A stretch of DNA of 64,000 nt from CADEED01 sp039931065 (GTDB lineage Bacteria; Pseudomonadota; Gammaproteobacteria; Steroidobacterales; Steroidobacteraceae): the NCBI GenBank assembly GCA_039931065.1, contig JBDTSP010000002.1, forward strand, positions 248,001-312,000. The letters run 5' to 3'. Under the pieces are notes generated by a model, which had not been told where the DNA came from, made no database searches, and was given only the letters and a program-made list of their open reading frames with translations. The translations under genes were made by a program, and so were the position numbers. Numbering within the stretch: the stretch's first letter is position 1; the number at the start of each line of letters is the position of its first letter. Positions 1 through 8,805 of the stretch are shown piece by piece.

Positions 1-37
1 GCCTCTTTCTTCAGCAATACGCAATTCACCATTCGGG

Positions 38-1105
38 TCATGTTTCGATTCCTGACAAACGTCCCAGCAGAGTCTTGATCGGCGCAGGCAACCCGACACG
101 CGCGGGTTGCGTAAGGTCATACCACAGCGCCCCGGCCTCGCGTACCCGTGATTCGCCGCGGCACTGCGCCACCAGCGGCGTGATCACCAGGTCGAAGTGC
201 GTGAAGCTGTGTTCGATTTCGGGCAGGGGCGTGTGCGTGAGGCTCGCGTGCTCGAGTTCGTTGGCGGCGAATATTTCGGCCGCGTCGCGATCGTCGAACT
301 CCGGCAGGCACCACAAACCGCCCCAGATGCCGCTCGGCGGGCGCTGCACCAGCAGCACCGCCGAATCACGCCGCGCGACCAGCATGACCGCGCGCTTGAG
401 TTTGCGCGCGGCGCGTTTGCGCCTGGGTGCGGGCAGATCGCCCTGCCTGGCTTCGTTACGCGCGCGGCAGTCGTCCGCAATCGGGCAAGCGTCGCAACGC
501 GGTTTCGCGCGCGTACAGACGGTCGCGCCCAGATCCATGATCGCCTGCGTATAGGTGGCGGCGTGTGAGTGCGGCGTGTTCTTTTCGGCCAGCAGCCAGA
601 GCTGTTCGACCGTGGCACTTTCGTCCGGCGCGCTGTCGACGGCGTAGTAACGCGACAACACGCGCTTGACGTTGCCATCGAGAATCGAATGCCGCGCGCC
701 GCTCGAGATGGCGAGGATCGCGCCGGCGGTCGAACGACCGACGCCCGGCAATTCCATCATCGCCTCGAGAGTGCGCGGAAACTCACCGCCGTGTTGATCG
801 CGAATGAGCTGCGCCGCACGATGCAGATTGCGCGCCCGCGCGTAATAGCCGAGCCCGGTCCACAGATGCAGCACTTCATCGGCCGGCGCGTCCGCGAGCG
901 CGCGCACCTGCGGAAAACGCTGCATGAATCGTTCGAAGTACGGGATCACGGTCGCAACCTGCGTCTGCTGCAACATGATCTCCGACACCCACACGCGATA
1001 AGCACTGCCCTCTTCCTGCAGTCCCCGTTGCCACGGCAGATCGTGCCGGCCGTGACGCTCGTGCCAGGCCAGCAGACGCGACGCGATGAGAGCGGGCCCA
1101 CTCAT
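38..1105 (-). CDS. mutY: A/G-specific adenine DNA glycosylase MutY
   Basis: Base-excision repair enzyme that removes adenine mispaired with 8-oxoguanine or guanine. The 355 residues match the family length. The N-terminal helix-hairpin-helix glycosylase domain carries EIMLQQTQ and LPGVGRSTAGAIL, followed by the LDGNVKRV segment with the catalytic aspartate region. An iron-sulfur cluster loop is intact with C-x6-C-x2-C-x5-C spacing (CTRAKPRCDACPIADDC). The C-terminal third is the NUDIX-like 8-oxoG recognition domain. The ATG overlaps the stop of the upstream AsmA-like gene in an ATGA junction, so the two are probably translated together. MutM, acting on the same lesion, lies at 32 kb. Confidence 0.96.
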   Translation of the reverse strand: MSGPALIASRLLAWHERHGRHDLPWQRGLQEEGSAYRVWVSEIMLQQTQVATVIPYFERFMQRFPQVRALADAPADEVLHLWTGLGYYARARNLHRAAQLIRDQHGGEFPRTLEAMMELPGVGRSTAGAILAISSGARHSILDGNVKRVLSRYYAVDSAPDESATVEQLWLLAEKNTPHSHAATYTQAIMDLGATVCTRAKPRCDACPIADDCRARNEARQGDLPAPRRKRAARKLKRAVMLVARRDSAVLLVQRPPSGIWGGLWCLPEFDDRDAAEIFAANELEHASLTHTPLPEIEHSFTHFDLVITPLVAQCRGESRVREAGALWYDLTQPARVGLPAPIKTLLGRLSGIET

Positions 1106-2304
1106 TGCCGGGACTCGCCATGCAGGCCGTGCTCGTCGAGCACCAGTCGCACCGTCACACCCTTCATCACGATGTCGTCGTAAGTGGCCTGCTCGAGCTC
1201 GAGAACGCCGCGAAACCTGAGATCCTTGATCATCGCGGTGGGAAACACGAATGGCTCGCTATGCGGATCGGGTGGCGGAACGTAGCGGGAAATATTCATG
1301 GAGTCGCCGTGCAGCGCGAATTCTCCGACCGGGTACTCCCCGGCGCCGCGCAGGAAGTCGCCCGTGAAGTGAGTGTCGTCGAGCGTCAGCGCCAGCGGCT
1401 TGATGCTGATGGCGCCGCGATCGAACGCCCAGCCGCCGTTGAACCGGACTTTGCCGAGCGCGCCCGGGTCCGTGGTCTTCGGCGCCTCGATGCCGACCGC
1501 CGCGAGCAACGCGCGCGGATCGAATTCGTTGGTTTCGAGCGCGCCGGAAAACCTGGGCATGTCGCCAAAGGCGCCTTCGACTCCGCCCTGCGCTTCGAAC
1601 GCCCCGAAGGTCATCTCGAACTCCTTGACTGCGATGCTCGAATAGTCCGCGGGTAGTGCGGCTTTGGGGACCGCGAGACGGAACGGCACACCTGCCGGAG
1701 CAAACCCATCCATGTGCAGGACACCTGTGACCTGGCTGTCGGTAAACGGCTCGCCTGGCGCGATCTCGTCGGTAGTTAGGTTGAGCGCGGTCACCGCGAC
1801 GCGGCGCGGCACAGTCTCGTCGACGTACGAAATGCGGCTGTCCTTGATCACGACTCCATCGATGCGAAGTTCCATGGGCTTGGCGTTCGGATCCGCGGGT
1901 TTGTTGCCACCGATGCCTTCCCAATTCGCCACGCCGTCGGCGCGCCGCACCAGGCGGACATCGGCGCCTTCGAGCCGTACACGATCGGCGACGAGTTCGC
2001 CGCGCAGCATGGGGAACAACTTCGCGCCGAGCTGGGCGCCGTTCCACGTCACCATGGGTTCGGGGCCGAATCCGGGCGCATTGCCAAACTTCCCGGCGCC
2101 GGTGCGTAGCGCCAGCCACGGGAAGAAACCGAGCTCGATGTCACCTGCCAGCGTGAATTCGCGGCCGGTGGCGCCTTTGACCAACGCTTCGATACGCGGT
2201 TTGAAGACGTTGGGATCGACCAGCCACACGATCACCAGCACGCCGAGCAGCGCGAGCACGACGAGGCCGGCAAGACCTATGGAAATCCATTTGAGTAAAC
2301 GCAC
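1102..2304 (-). CDS. short AsmA-family inner-membrane protein
   Basis: AsmA-family proteins are envelope proteins anchored in the inner membrane and thought to influence lipid transport or outer-membrane assembly. An N-terminal membrane helix (LLKWISIGLAGLVVLALLG) is followed by the typical AsmA opening, with phrases such as REFTLAGDIELGFFPW and later LRIDGVVIKDSRISYVD. I chose the GTG at 2304 because the frame upstream of it reads as low-complexity arginine-rich shadow and the helix begins directly after it. At 400 residues it is shorter than the roughly 600-residue E. coli AsmA and appears to lack the C-terminal half. It shares an ATGA overlap with mutY, an unexpected partner. Exact role unknown. 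Confidence 0.85.
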   Translation of the reverse strand: MRLLKWISIGLAGLVVLALLGVLVIVWLVDPNVFKPRIEALVKGATGREFTLAGDIELGFFPWLALRTGAGKFGNAPGFGPEPMVTWNGAQLGAKLFPMLRGELVADRVRLEGADVRLVRRADGVANWEGIGGNKPADPNAKPMELRIDGVVIKDSRISYVDETVPRRVAVTALNLTTDEIAPGEPFTDSQVTGVLHMDGFAPAGVPFRLAVPKAALPADYSSIAVKEFEMTFGAFEAQGGVEGAFGDMPRFSGALETNEFDPRALLAAVGIEAPKTTDPGALGKVRFNGGWAFDRGAISIKPLALTLDDTHFTGDFLRGAGEYPVGEFALHGDSMNISRYVPPPDPHSEPFVFPTAMIKDLRFRGVLELEQATYDDIVMKGVTVRLVLDEHGLHGESRQ

Positions 2305-2377
2305 GCGGCCGACATTGTAACGATGTCGGCCGCGTGAAACGCTGGCGCCGCGACGGTATGGGCCGCCGCCTTGAGAA

Positions 2378-3283
2378 TCAGCGGTCGCAGATCTCGATGT
2401 CGCCGGACAGCGTCTTGGCCCGCACGCGCGCCCCGCCGCTTTCGACCGAGCGCAGATTGAGCCGCGTGCCCGGACCGTACTTGCTGACACGTTCCACCGA
2501 GTCGGCGAGGCAACCTTCGATGTCGCCGCTGAAGGATTCGATCTCCGTGGACAACCCGCCGGGCGCCGAGACGTTCAGGGTGATGTCGCCGCTCACCCCT
2601 TCGACATCGACGCGTCCGTCACGGGTCATTTTGGCGCGCAGTTCGAGGTCGCCGGAAGTGGTACGTCCGCGGATCTGGGTGGCATCGCTCATCTGCACCC
2701 GGGCGTTGCCGCTCACGGTGACCACTTCCAGATCGCCCGCGCCGTGGGTGAGATCGAGACTGCCGCTCACCGAATTCGCGCGCAGCGAGATCGGCTTGCC
2801 GCTGCCGCGCACGGTCAGATCGCCGCTCACCGAGCGCACTTCGGAATTGTCGCCGGCGATATCGGCGGTGATCTCTCCGCTCACGCTCTTCAGTCGCTGC
2901 GTGCCGAGGACACCCTGCGAGGACACATCCGCGCTCACCGCGGCCACTTCCACCGTGCTGTTCTTCGGCACCTGCACCGAGATCGCAGCGTCGCCGTCAC
3001 GCGAGTTGCCGCGCGGCAGGACGACCTTGACGATGGTGCGTCCGCCGCTGGTGGTGAGATCGAGCCGCTCGACGTCCTCGCCCAGGTGACCCGTGACCTG
3101 CACTTCGTTGCGATCCCAGCCGCGCACGTCGATCGATCCCGACACGTTGGAGATCACCACCTCGCCGTTGGGCTCGACCGCAATCTTGCGGTCGAGATTG
3201 CTGCTCTCGCGGGCCGGCGCCAGCAGGGGCAGCGTCGCGGCAACTAACAAACCGGCGAACCGGTAACTCGTCGAAATTCTCAT
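2378..3283 (-). CDS. DUF4097-family exported beta-helix protein
   Basis: A 301-residue protein with an N-terminal signal peptide (about residues 1-26, hydrophobic run ending near LLAPARES) followed by many repeated short strands of the type VSGSIDVRG, VSGDLTVRG, SFSGDIEG and LSGDIEICD. This G-D-I/L ladder is typical of DUF4097, a predicted beta-helix of unknown function often found in operons with ECF sigma and anti-sigma factors, as here. The long upstream extension of the frame to 3760 is a shadow of the anti-sigma gene, so the ATG at 3283 is used. It follows the anti-sigma-like gene by two bases and is the last gene of the three-gene operon. Confidence 0.85.
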   Translation of the reverse strand: MRISTSYRFAGLLVAATLPLLAPARESSNLDRKIAVEPNGEVVISNVSGSIDVRGWDRNEVQVTGHLGEDVERLDLTTSGGRTIVKVVLPRGNSRDGDAAISVQVPKNSTVEVAAVSADVSSQGVLGTQRLKSVSGEITADIAGDNSEVRSVSGDLTVRGSGKPISLRANSVSGSLDLTHGAGDLEVVTVSGNARVQMSDATQIRGRTTSGDLELRAKMTRDGRVDVEGVSGDITLNVSAPGGLSTEIESFSGDIEGCLADSVERVSKYGPGTRLNLRSVESGGARVRAKTLSGDIEICDR

Positions 3284-3285
3284 GA

Positions 3286-3825
3286 TCAGGTCTCCTGGTT
3301 GCCGGAATCGCGCACCGCGGTCAGCGCGCGCATTTCTTCCTGGCAGGAATTGACTAACAACTCTTGCAGCAGCGCATTGGCCGGATCGCGTCCGAGCGCC
3401 GCTTCGATTTCGCCGATGGAGCGGCGCAATGTGGCGAGGCTGGCCGCCACTTTCACGCGCTCTGCGGCGGGCATGTCTGTCAGCTTGTGCTGGACTTCGA
3501 CCAGCAACACGTCGCGCTGCTCGCGGTAATGCGTGCCGCGCAACGCGGCCGAAATCACGTTGGCCGTGGGCTGCTGCGTGCCCGCGGTCTCGATGATCCG
3601 GACCGGACTTACACTGCGGCCGATCAACACGCCGATCGCGACCAGCGCCACCGCGGCGGCCAGACCGGCCGCGGGCAACCAGCGCTGTCGCCGCTGCGGA
3701 CTCACTACGGGGCTCGCCACGGATTTCTCCGCTTCGATGGCCGCGGCGATCGCGGGCCACAGATCGCGCACCGGTGGCGCGTTCTGCGGCAGCTCATCGA
3801 TACGCTTGATGCGTCGCATGTTCAT
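3286..3825 (-). CDS. membrane anti-sigma-factor-like protein
   Basis: A 179-residue protein with a cytosolic N-terminus (about residues 1-50), one transmembrane helix (LPAAGLAAAVALVAIGVLIG) and a periplasmic helical part rich in charged residues. I infer an anti-sigma role from position and topology: it begins inside the ECF sigma stop codon (ATGA overlap at 3822-3825) and precedes a DUF4097 protein. No zinc-binding H-x3-C-x2-C motif is visible, so it is not a classical ZAS-type anti-sigma factor. The chosen ATG has an upstream GAGG-like ribosome site. It could instead be only a periplasmic partner of the DUF4097 protein. Confidence 0.65.
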   Translation of the reverse strand: MNMRRIKRIDELPQNAPPVRDLWPAIAAAIEAEKSVASPVVSPQRRQRWLPAAGLAAAVALVAIGVLIGRSVSPVRIIETAGTQQPTANVISAALRGTHYREQRDVLLVEVQHKLTDMPAAERVKVAASLATLRRSIGEIEAALGRDPANALLQELLVNSCQEEMRALTAVRDSGNQET

Positions 3826-4394
3826 CTGACACCTCGTTCCAATCTGTCTTTCAGCAGGCCCCGAGCGCGATGCAGCTGCGCTTTGCAGGTACCGACGGCG
3901 ATGCCGAGCATCGACGCGGCTTCCGAATGTTCGTAGCCATAAACGCCGCACAGCACCAGCGCGTCGCGAGCGCCCTGCGGTAACGATTCGATCGCCGCCT
4001 CGAGCTCTTCTTCTTCCACCGGCGAGTCGAAACTCAGGACCGGCTCCTGATAATCGGCGGGGTCTTCGACGGCGATCTCATTCCTGGCCGGGCCACGGCG
4101 CTTTTCGAGCACGGTGTTGACGGCGATGCGATGCAACCAGGTCGAGAAGCTGCTGCGCGCCTCGAATTTCGGCAGCGCTTTCCAGGCCTTGATGAAGGCG
4201 TCCTGGGCGCAATCGGCGGCGAGATCAGGGTTACGGGTCATGCGCAGGCACAGTCCGTGGACGCGGCCGACGTGCTCCCGATAGAGGCGTTCGAAGGCCC
4301 GGGAATCACCGCGGCGCGCGCGCTCGATGAGCGCTACGTCGAATTCGACGACCGTATCGGTTTTGATCATTCGGGCTGTCGCGCCATCCGCCAA
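3822..4394 (-). CDS. ECF-type RNA polymerase sigma factor
   Basis: A 190-residue sigma-70 family extracytoplasmic-function factor. Region 2 includes AFERLYREHVGRVHGLCLRM and the DCAQDAFIKAWKALPKF helix, with RSSFSTWLHRIAVNTVLE for promoter melting. Region 4 carries LPQGARDALVLCGVYGYEHS and the helix-turn-helix ending GTCKAQLHRARGLLKDRL. The start is a TTG at 4394: a GAGGAG ribosome site (4401-4406) lies about six bases upstream, whereas the next ATG, eight codons in, has no such site. It heads the operon with the membrane protein and DUF4097 protein. An inverted repeat lies just upstream of the ribosome site. Confidence 0.92.
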   Translation of the reverse strand: MADGATARMIKTDTVVEFDVALIERARRGDSRAFERLYREHVGRVHGLCLRMTRNPDLAADCAQDAFIKAWKALPKFEARSSFSTWLHRIAVNTVLEKRRGPARNEIAVEDPADYQEPVLSFDSPVEEEELEAAIESLPQGARDALVLCGVYGYEHSEAASMLGIAVGTCKAQLHRARGLLKDRLERGVR

Positions 4395-4412
4395 TCGAAT
4401 CTCCTCGCAGCG

Positions 4413-4439
4413 TAGAGACAGATGGCTTATCTGTCCCTA
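4413..4439. promoter_or_regulatory. inverted repeat upstream of the ECF sigma gene
   Basis: TAGAGACAGAT, a five-base spacer, then ATCTGTCCCTA: 11-base arms with one mismatch. It lies seven bases beyond the GAGGAG ribosome site of the sigma gene, so it could be an operator or a hairpin in the 5' leader. No repressor is identified. Confidence 0.45.
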
Positions 4440-4510
4440 CATGCTTAGAGGGGCGCGGCGCCGTACGGGTTTGAAAACGCACGTAAGTCGCGGACCCGAA
4501 ACGGAAATAA

Positions 4511-4625
4511 GGGGGCAGCCCCCCTTTCCTAGCAAAAGGGGTCAGTCACGGTCAGAGGAGACTTGGGGAAGCAGGCGAGGCCAGCGATGACTGACCCTTT
4601 TTGCTGGGAAAAGGGGGCTGCCCCC
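4511..4625. repeat. palindromic intergenic element, family A copy 1
   Basis: Two 38-base arms (4511-4548 and 4588-4625) are reverse complements with about three mismatches around a 39-base loop. Each arm includes GGGGGCAGCCCCC-like sequence (itself palindromic) and a TTTCCTAGCAAAAGGGG core. A second copy with the same core lies at 9852-9962. The right arm ends six bases from the stop of the response regulator at 4632, and the left arm lies upstream of the ECF operon. The shape recalls REP/BIME or MITE elements; no transposase is present in the window. Confidence 0.8.
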
Positions 4626-4631
4626 ACTCTC

Positions 4632-5303
4632 CTAGCTGCGCTGGGTCCCGCCGCTGAACCACTTCATGGCGTATTGCAGCAGCTGGCTGTTCGTCGCCAG
4701 GCCCAGCTTGTGCTTGATGGTCTGGCGATGCGACTCGATGGTTTTGACCGAAAGCGTGAATTCCTGGGCGATTTCGCGCGAGCTCATGCCGCGTCCGATC
4801 ATGTTGAGGATCTGCACTTCGCGGTTCGAGAGGCGCGCGACGGGATCGTTGGTCTCGGAGCGGCTATCGCCGGCGCGCTGGTCGAGCGAGCGTTGTACGG
4901 TCTCGCTGACATACGTGCGGCCGTCGAGCACCCGGCGCACCGCGATCAGCAATTGATCCGATGCCGCCTGCTTCATGATGTAGCCCATGGCGCCGGCCGC
5001 AAGCAACCGCTCCGCATAGATAGTCTCGTCATGCATGGAGAGGACCAGCATGCGCAGCTCGGGCATTTCCGCGTGCATCTGCCGTACCAGCTCGATGCCG
5101 TCGCCCCGCTCCAGGGATAGGTCGACCACGACGATGTCGGGCTTTCGGGCGCGGATGGCTTCGCGCGCGGCGGGTTCGCTCTCGGCCTCGCCACAAACGG
5201 TCAGATCCGGCTCAGCCTCGAACATGCGCCGCAGCCCCTGCCGCACGATCGGATGGTCGTCGACGATGAGGATCTGGCGCTTGGTGGCCATGGCTGCAGT
5301 CAT
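4632..5303 (-). CDS. NarL/FixJ-family response regulator
   Basis: A 223-residue two-component transcription regulator. The receiver domain starts ILIVDDHPIVRQGLRRMFEA, with the predicted phosphorylated Asp61 in IVVVDLSLERGDG and the conserved K in GYIMKQAASD. The C-terminal LuxR-type helix-turn-helix contains LSNREVQILNMIGRGMSSRE and LSVKTIESHRQTI. It lies downstream of, and on the same strand as, a HisKA_3 histidine kinase whose class partners NarL regulators, so they are very likely cognate. The first ATG is preceded by AGGGGA at good spacing. A separate promoter is visible in the 115-base gap from the kinase. Confidence 0.93.
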   Translation of the reverse strand: MTAAMATKRQILIVDDHPIVRQGLRRMFEAEPDLTVCGEAESEPAAREAIRARKPDIVVVDLSLERGDGIELVRQMHAEMPELRMLVLSMHDETIYAERLLAAGAMGYIMKQAASDQLLIAVRRVLDGRTYVSETVQRSLDQRAGDSRSETNDPVARLSNREVQILNMIGRGMSSREIAQEFTLSVKTIESHRQTIKHKLGLATNSQLLQYAMKWFSGGTQRS

Positions 5304-5336
5304 GTTCGGTCCCCTACGCCCATTTATTAGGGATGG

Positions 5337-5364
5337 ATGATACGAAGTTAGCGCAGAGCGTCAA
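5337..5364 (-). promoter_or_regulatory. sigma-70-like promoter of the response regulator
   Basis: On the minus strand TTGACG (5359-5364), a 16-base spacer and TATCAT (5337-5342) form a good -35/-10 pair about 35 bases upstream of the regulator ATG. This suggests the regulator can be expressed independently of the kinase. Confidence 0.6.
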
Positions 5365-5418
5365 TCCTTTCTCCTACGTATACGTGCGTATAGTTAGACA
5401 GGATTCAAATGACGGCGC

Positions 5419-8400
5419 TCATTCCTTCAAAGGAAATCCACCACGCGGCAACGAATCCCCGCTAAGTGGCGCTCGATGAGGACAAGTACAGCGGACGATC
5501 ACGCCTCCGCCCTGGTTGTTCGCAATGGTGACGTCGCCGCCGAGCATTTGCGCGCGATATCGCATGAGTTTCATTCCCATTCCGTTATTGCTCGCATTTC
5601 TCTCATCGAAACCCCTACCGTTGTCCTGAACGCTGAGGGTCAAAGTGCCTTCTGCCGTGGCGAGCTCAATCGTGACCTGCGTTACTCGACCGTGCCGGAT
5701 TGCGTTCGTGAATGCCTCCTGCGCAATGCGGTAGAGGTGAGTCGCGGCGCCGTCGTCCAGAGTCAGCGGCTCCGTCAAGGCGGTATTGAAGTGGGCCCGC
5801 ACCCCGTATCGCTCCATGCCGCGAACCGCCATCGATTGCAGACCGGCGATGAGCCCACCGCGATCGGCGCCCACCGGCGCCAGGCCGCGTGCCATTGCCC
5901 GCGTGCTCTCGATGGCGCCATTGACGAGACTGATGATGTCTTCCACATCGGTGCGCGCAGTGGAACTTTCCTTTCGGAGCTGGGCGACGACGCTGCGCAG
6001 CATGAGTGCAACACCGGTCAGGTCCTGGCCGAGGCCATCGTGCAAGTCCGATCCGATGCGTAATTGTTCGCGGCCGGCAATCTCGAGGATCTCGCGCTCG
6101 AGGCCGCGCCGCTCGGTCACGTCCGTGATGACCGCGAGCCGATGCGTCGCACCATCGACGTGAGTCAGGGTCGCCACGCACGCGGCATCGAAGGTCGAGC
6201 CGTCGCGGCGGCGGCACTTGAACTCGACCGGCGTCAGTCCCGGCGGATCGCTGATCGAGCCTAACAACTGTTGATCGAGCTGATCGCGGCGCAGTCCCGC
6301 GGGTTGCGCGATCAGGTCGTCGATCGAGGTGTCGACCGCGGTTCCGGTGGTGAAGCCGAACATGCGTTCGAACGCCGGGTTCGCCATGCGAATCATGTTG
6401 TTGATGTCGATGACCACCACACCCTCGTGCAGCAGTTCGAACATACGCGCCTGCGTTTCGCGCAGGTGCATCGCCGCATGTTTGTCGGTGATTTCCGTGA
6501 TGTTGATGACCGCGCCGGTGATGCCGCAGGGTGAACGCACCGCGCGAATACGCGAGTCGAAGCAGCGCCCGCCGTAGTTCGAACCGGAACTCGCGAGTTG
6601 CAGGTCGATGGATTCACCGGTGGTGAGCACCTGCGTGAGGGCCGCCAGAATTTTCGGCTGGTCTTCCGGCACGGCGATTTCATCGAGCCGCTGGCCGATG
6701 ATGGATTCGCGCGAATGGGAGCGGATGCCGCGATTGATGAACTGCACACGGCGTTCGGTGTCGACCAGGATCAGCCAGTCGCCGGTACCCGCGGCGACAA
6801 TCTGCAACATTTCCTGCGATGCTCGCAGCGCCTCCTGGTCACGCGCCTGTTCGCTGATGTCGATGGCCACGCCGATCACGCGCACGACCCGACCGGCGGC
6901 ATCCCGCACCACGCAAGGGGAGTCGAGCAGCGTTACATAGTGGCCATTGCGATGCTTGATCCGGTACTGGAGGGCCAGCATGGATTCGGCGTTGCGGTCG
7001 AACCATTGGCGCAGCAGCGGCTGATCGTCCGGGTGAACCAGCGCGGCCCAGTCGACGGCGCGCGGCAACTCATCGGCCTGATATCCAAGGACGCGTTCCA
7101 GACCTTCGCCGGTCGACAACCCGGTCTCGGCGTCGATTTCATAGATCACGCACCGCAGCTCGCGCGCCACCGCGCGGAACCGCTGGTCGCCGGCCGACAG
7201 CGCGGTCTCGCGAATTTTGCGCGCGGTGATGTCGACGATCAGGCCGAGCACGCGCAGAGTCGTGCCGTCGGGCGCGCGCTTGACGACATGGGCACGATCG
7301 AGCGCCCAATGCCAGCTGCCGTCGGTATGGCGGAAGCGGTATTCGGTTTCGAGGACGTGCGCCGACGGGTCGACCTGCCGCAGCCGCTCGCGAAACTTTT
7401 CGATTTCCTGGTCGGGATCGGTGCCGAGCATCTGCCGCCAGGTGCGGACGTTGGCACGGCCGAACGCCGGATCGACGCCGAAGACGTGGTAATACCCGTC
7501 GGTGTGATTGGTCTGGTTGTTCTCGACGTCCCAATCCCACACGCCGGCAGTAGTTAGCTGAAGGGCCGTCTCGACCCGTTCGTTGCGTGCGTTTGCGCGC
7601 CGCTCGGCGACCTTTGTCTCGTCGAGATCCATGCACACGCCGAGCATGCGAATGGCCTTGCCGTTCTCATCCCGCTCGACCACCCGGCCGCGCTCGAACA
7701 CCCAGCGCCAGGTTCCGCTCTTCGTCTTGATGCGATATTCGGCGTCGTAATAGTCCGCCTTGCCCGCGACGTGTTCACTGAACTTGCGCGTCGCTTCCGG
7801 GCCCTCGTCCGGGTGCAGGTTGTCGTCCCACCGTTGAACGTGCCCGTCACCGTCGCAGGCATAGATGTCGTGCCGGTCGCACCAGTCGTTGAACCAGCGC
7901 GTCTTGTCGGTGATGAAATTGGTTTCCCACAGGCCCACACCCGCGCCCCAGGCCGCGGTCTCGAGCATGTGTTCGCTCGATGAGAGGTGCGCCTCGGCGC
8001 GTTTGGCGCCATCGATGTCGAGCGTGACGCCGATGACGAGCACCGGGCGGCCCTGTAGATCCCATTCGACCGCGCGGCCGCGATCCTGCATCCATCGAAA
8101 TTCCCCGTTCGCCGTGTGGAAGCGGTATTCGAACTCGACCGAGTCGCGCATTCCGTGCGCGTGTTCTTGCATTTGCCGGTCGACGCGTTCGCGATCGTCG
8201 TTGTGAAGGTTGCTGAACCACGGGTTCGGCATCAGGTCCCAGCTGGCCCTTGAATAACCGGTCATCGCGAGCCATAGCGGGCTCGCGGTGCGTGCGTTGC
8301 TCGGCACATGCCACTGCCAGAACGCGGCACGCGCGCCCCACAACGCGGTGGCGAGACGAGACTCGCTGTCGCTGCGCGCCACCTCCTCGCTCTTGCGCCG

Positions 8401-8805
8401 GTCGATGTCCAGCAACAGGCCGGCGATACGCGCCGCCGCGCCGTCGCGCTCGCGTTGTACGACGCGGCCACGCTGCAACACCCACAACCAGCGATGCCCG
8501 GCGGCTAACAACCTGTATTCGCATTCGAAGCGATCGCCGCCGTGGTGGCAGGAATCGGTGGCCGCGCTGAATGCGGCAAGATCGTCGGGATGGACGCGAC
8601 GTTTCCACTCTGCAATCGACAGCGGTGCAACGCCGACTTCGACGCCGAACGCGCGCAGCCAGGCTTCGTCGATCTGGAATCGATCGTCGGCGAGCCGCCA
8701 GTCCCACACCGCCGCCTGCGCGAGCTCCAGCGCCGAACGAAATTCGGCGGGCAGCGGCGCGGCGGCTTCTGTTTGGGGCGCGTCGGGACGGGCGTTCATG
8801 ACCAA
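5419..8805 (-). CDS. multi-PAS sensor histidine kinase (NarX/HisKA_3 type)
   Basis: A cytosolic 1128-residue kinase without transmembrane helices. Seven consecutive PAS/PAC modules of about 120-130 residues can be counted (roughly residues 20-145, 145-270, 270-405, 405-540, 540-660, 660-785 and 785-910), most ending in a PAC phrase such as GVTLDIDGAKRAE or GLIVDITARKIRE. The HisKA_3 phospho-acceptor helix follows (LRIGSDLHDGLGQDLTG, His in LHDG), then an HATPase with AFTNAIRHG, DNGRGFDE and a GMGMKLMRYRAQMLGG lid. Partner of the NarL regulator just downstream. A TTG at 8805 has AGGTAA six bases upstream; the ATG two codons later is the alternative start. The sensed signal is unknown. Confidence 0.93.
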   Translation of the reverse strand: MVMNARPDAPQTEAAAPLPAEFRSALELAQAAVWDWRLADDRFQIDEAWLRAFGVEVGVAPLSIAEWKRRVHPDDLAAFSAATDSCHHGGDRFECEYRLLAAGHRWLWVLQRGRVVQRERDGAAARIAGLLLDIDRRKSEEVARSDSESRLATALWGARAAFWQWHVPSNARTASPLWLAMTGYSRASWDLMPNPWFSNLHNDDRERVDRQMQEHAHGMRDSVEFEYRFHTANGEFRWMQDRGRAVEWDLQGRPVLVIGVTLDIDGAKRAEAHLSSSEHMLETAAWGAGVGLWETNFITDKTRWFNDWCDRHDIYACDGDGHVQRWDDNLHPDEGPEATRKFSEHVAGKADYYDAEYRIKTKSGTWRWVFERGRVVERDENGKAIRMLGVCMDLDETKVAERRANARNERVETALQLTTAGVWDWDVENNQTNHTDGYYHVFGVDPAFGRANVRTWRQMLGTDPDQEIEKFRERLRQVDPSAHVLETEYRFRHTDGSWHWALDRAHVVKRAPDGTTLRVLGLIVDITARKIRETALSAGDQRFRAVARELRCVIYEIDAETGLSTGEGLERVLGYQADELPRAVDWAALVHPDDQPLLRQWFDRNAESMLALQYRIKHRNGHYVTLLDSPCVVRDAAGRVVRVIGVAIDISEQARDQEALRASQEMLQIVAAGTGDWLILVDTERRVQFINRGIRSHSRESIIGQRLDEIAVPEDQPKILAALTQVLTTGESIDLQLASSGSNYGGRCFDSRIRAVRSPCGITGAVINITEITDKHAAMHLRETQARMFELLHEGVVVIDINNMIRMANPAFERMFGFTTGTAVDTSIDDLIAQPAGLRRDQLDQQLLGSISDPPGLTPVEFKCRRRDGSTFDAACVATLTHVDGATHRLAVITDVTERRGLEREILEIAGREQLRIGSDLHDGLGQDLTGVALMLRSVVAQLRKESSTARTDVEDIISLVNGAIESTRAMARGLAPVGADRGGLIAGLQSMAVRGMERYGVRAHFNTALTEPLTLDDGAATHLYRIAQEAFTNAIRHGRVTQVTIELATAEGTLTLSVQDNGRGFDERNASNNGMGMKLMRYRAQMLGGDVTIANNQGGGVIVRCTCPHRAPLSGDSLPRGGFPLKE

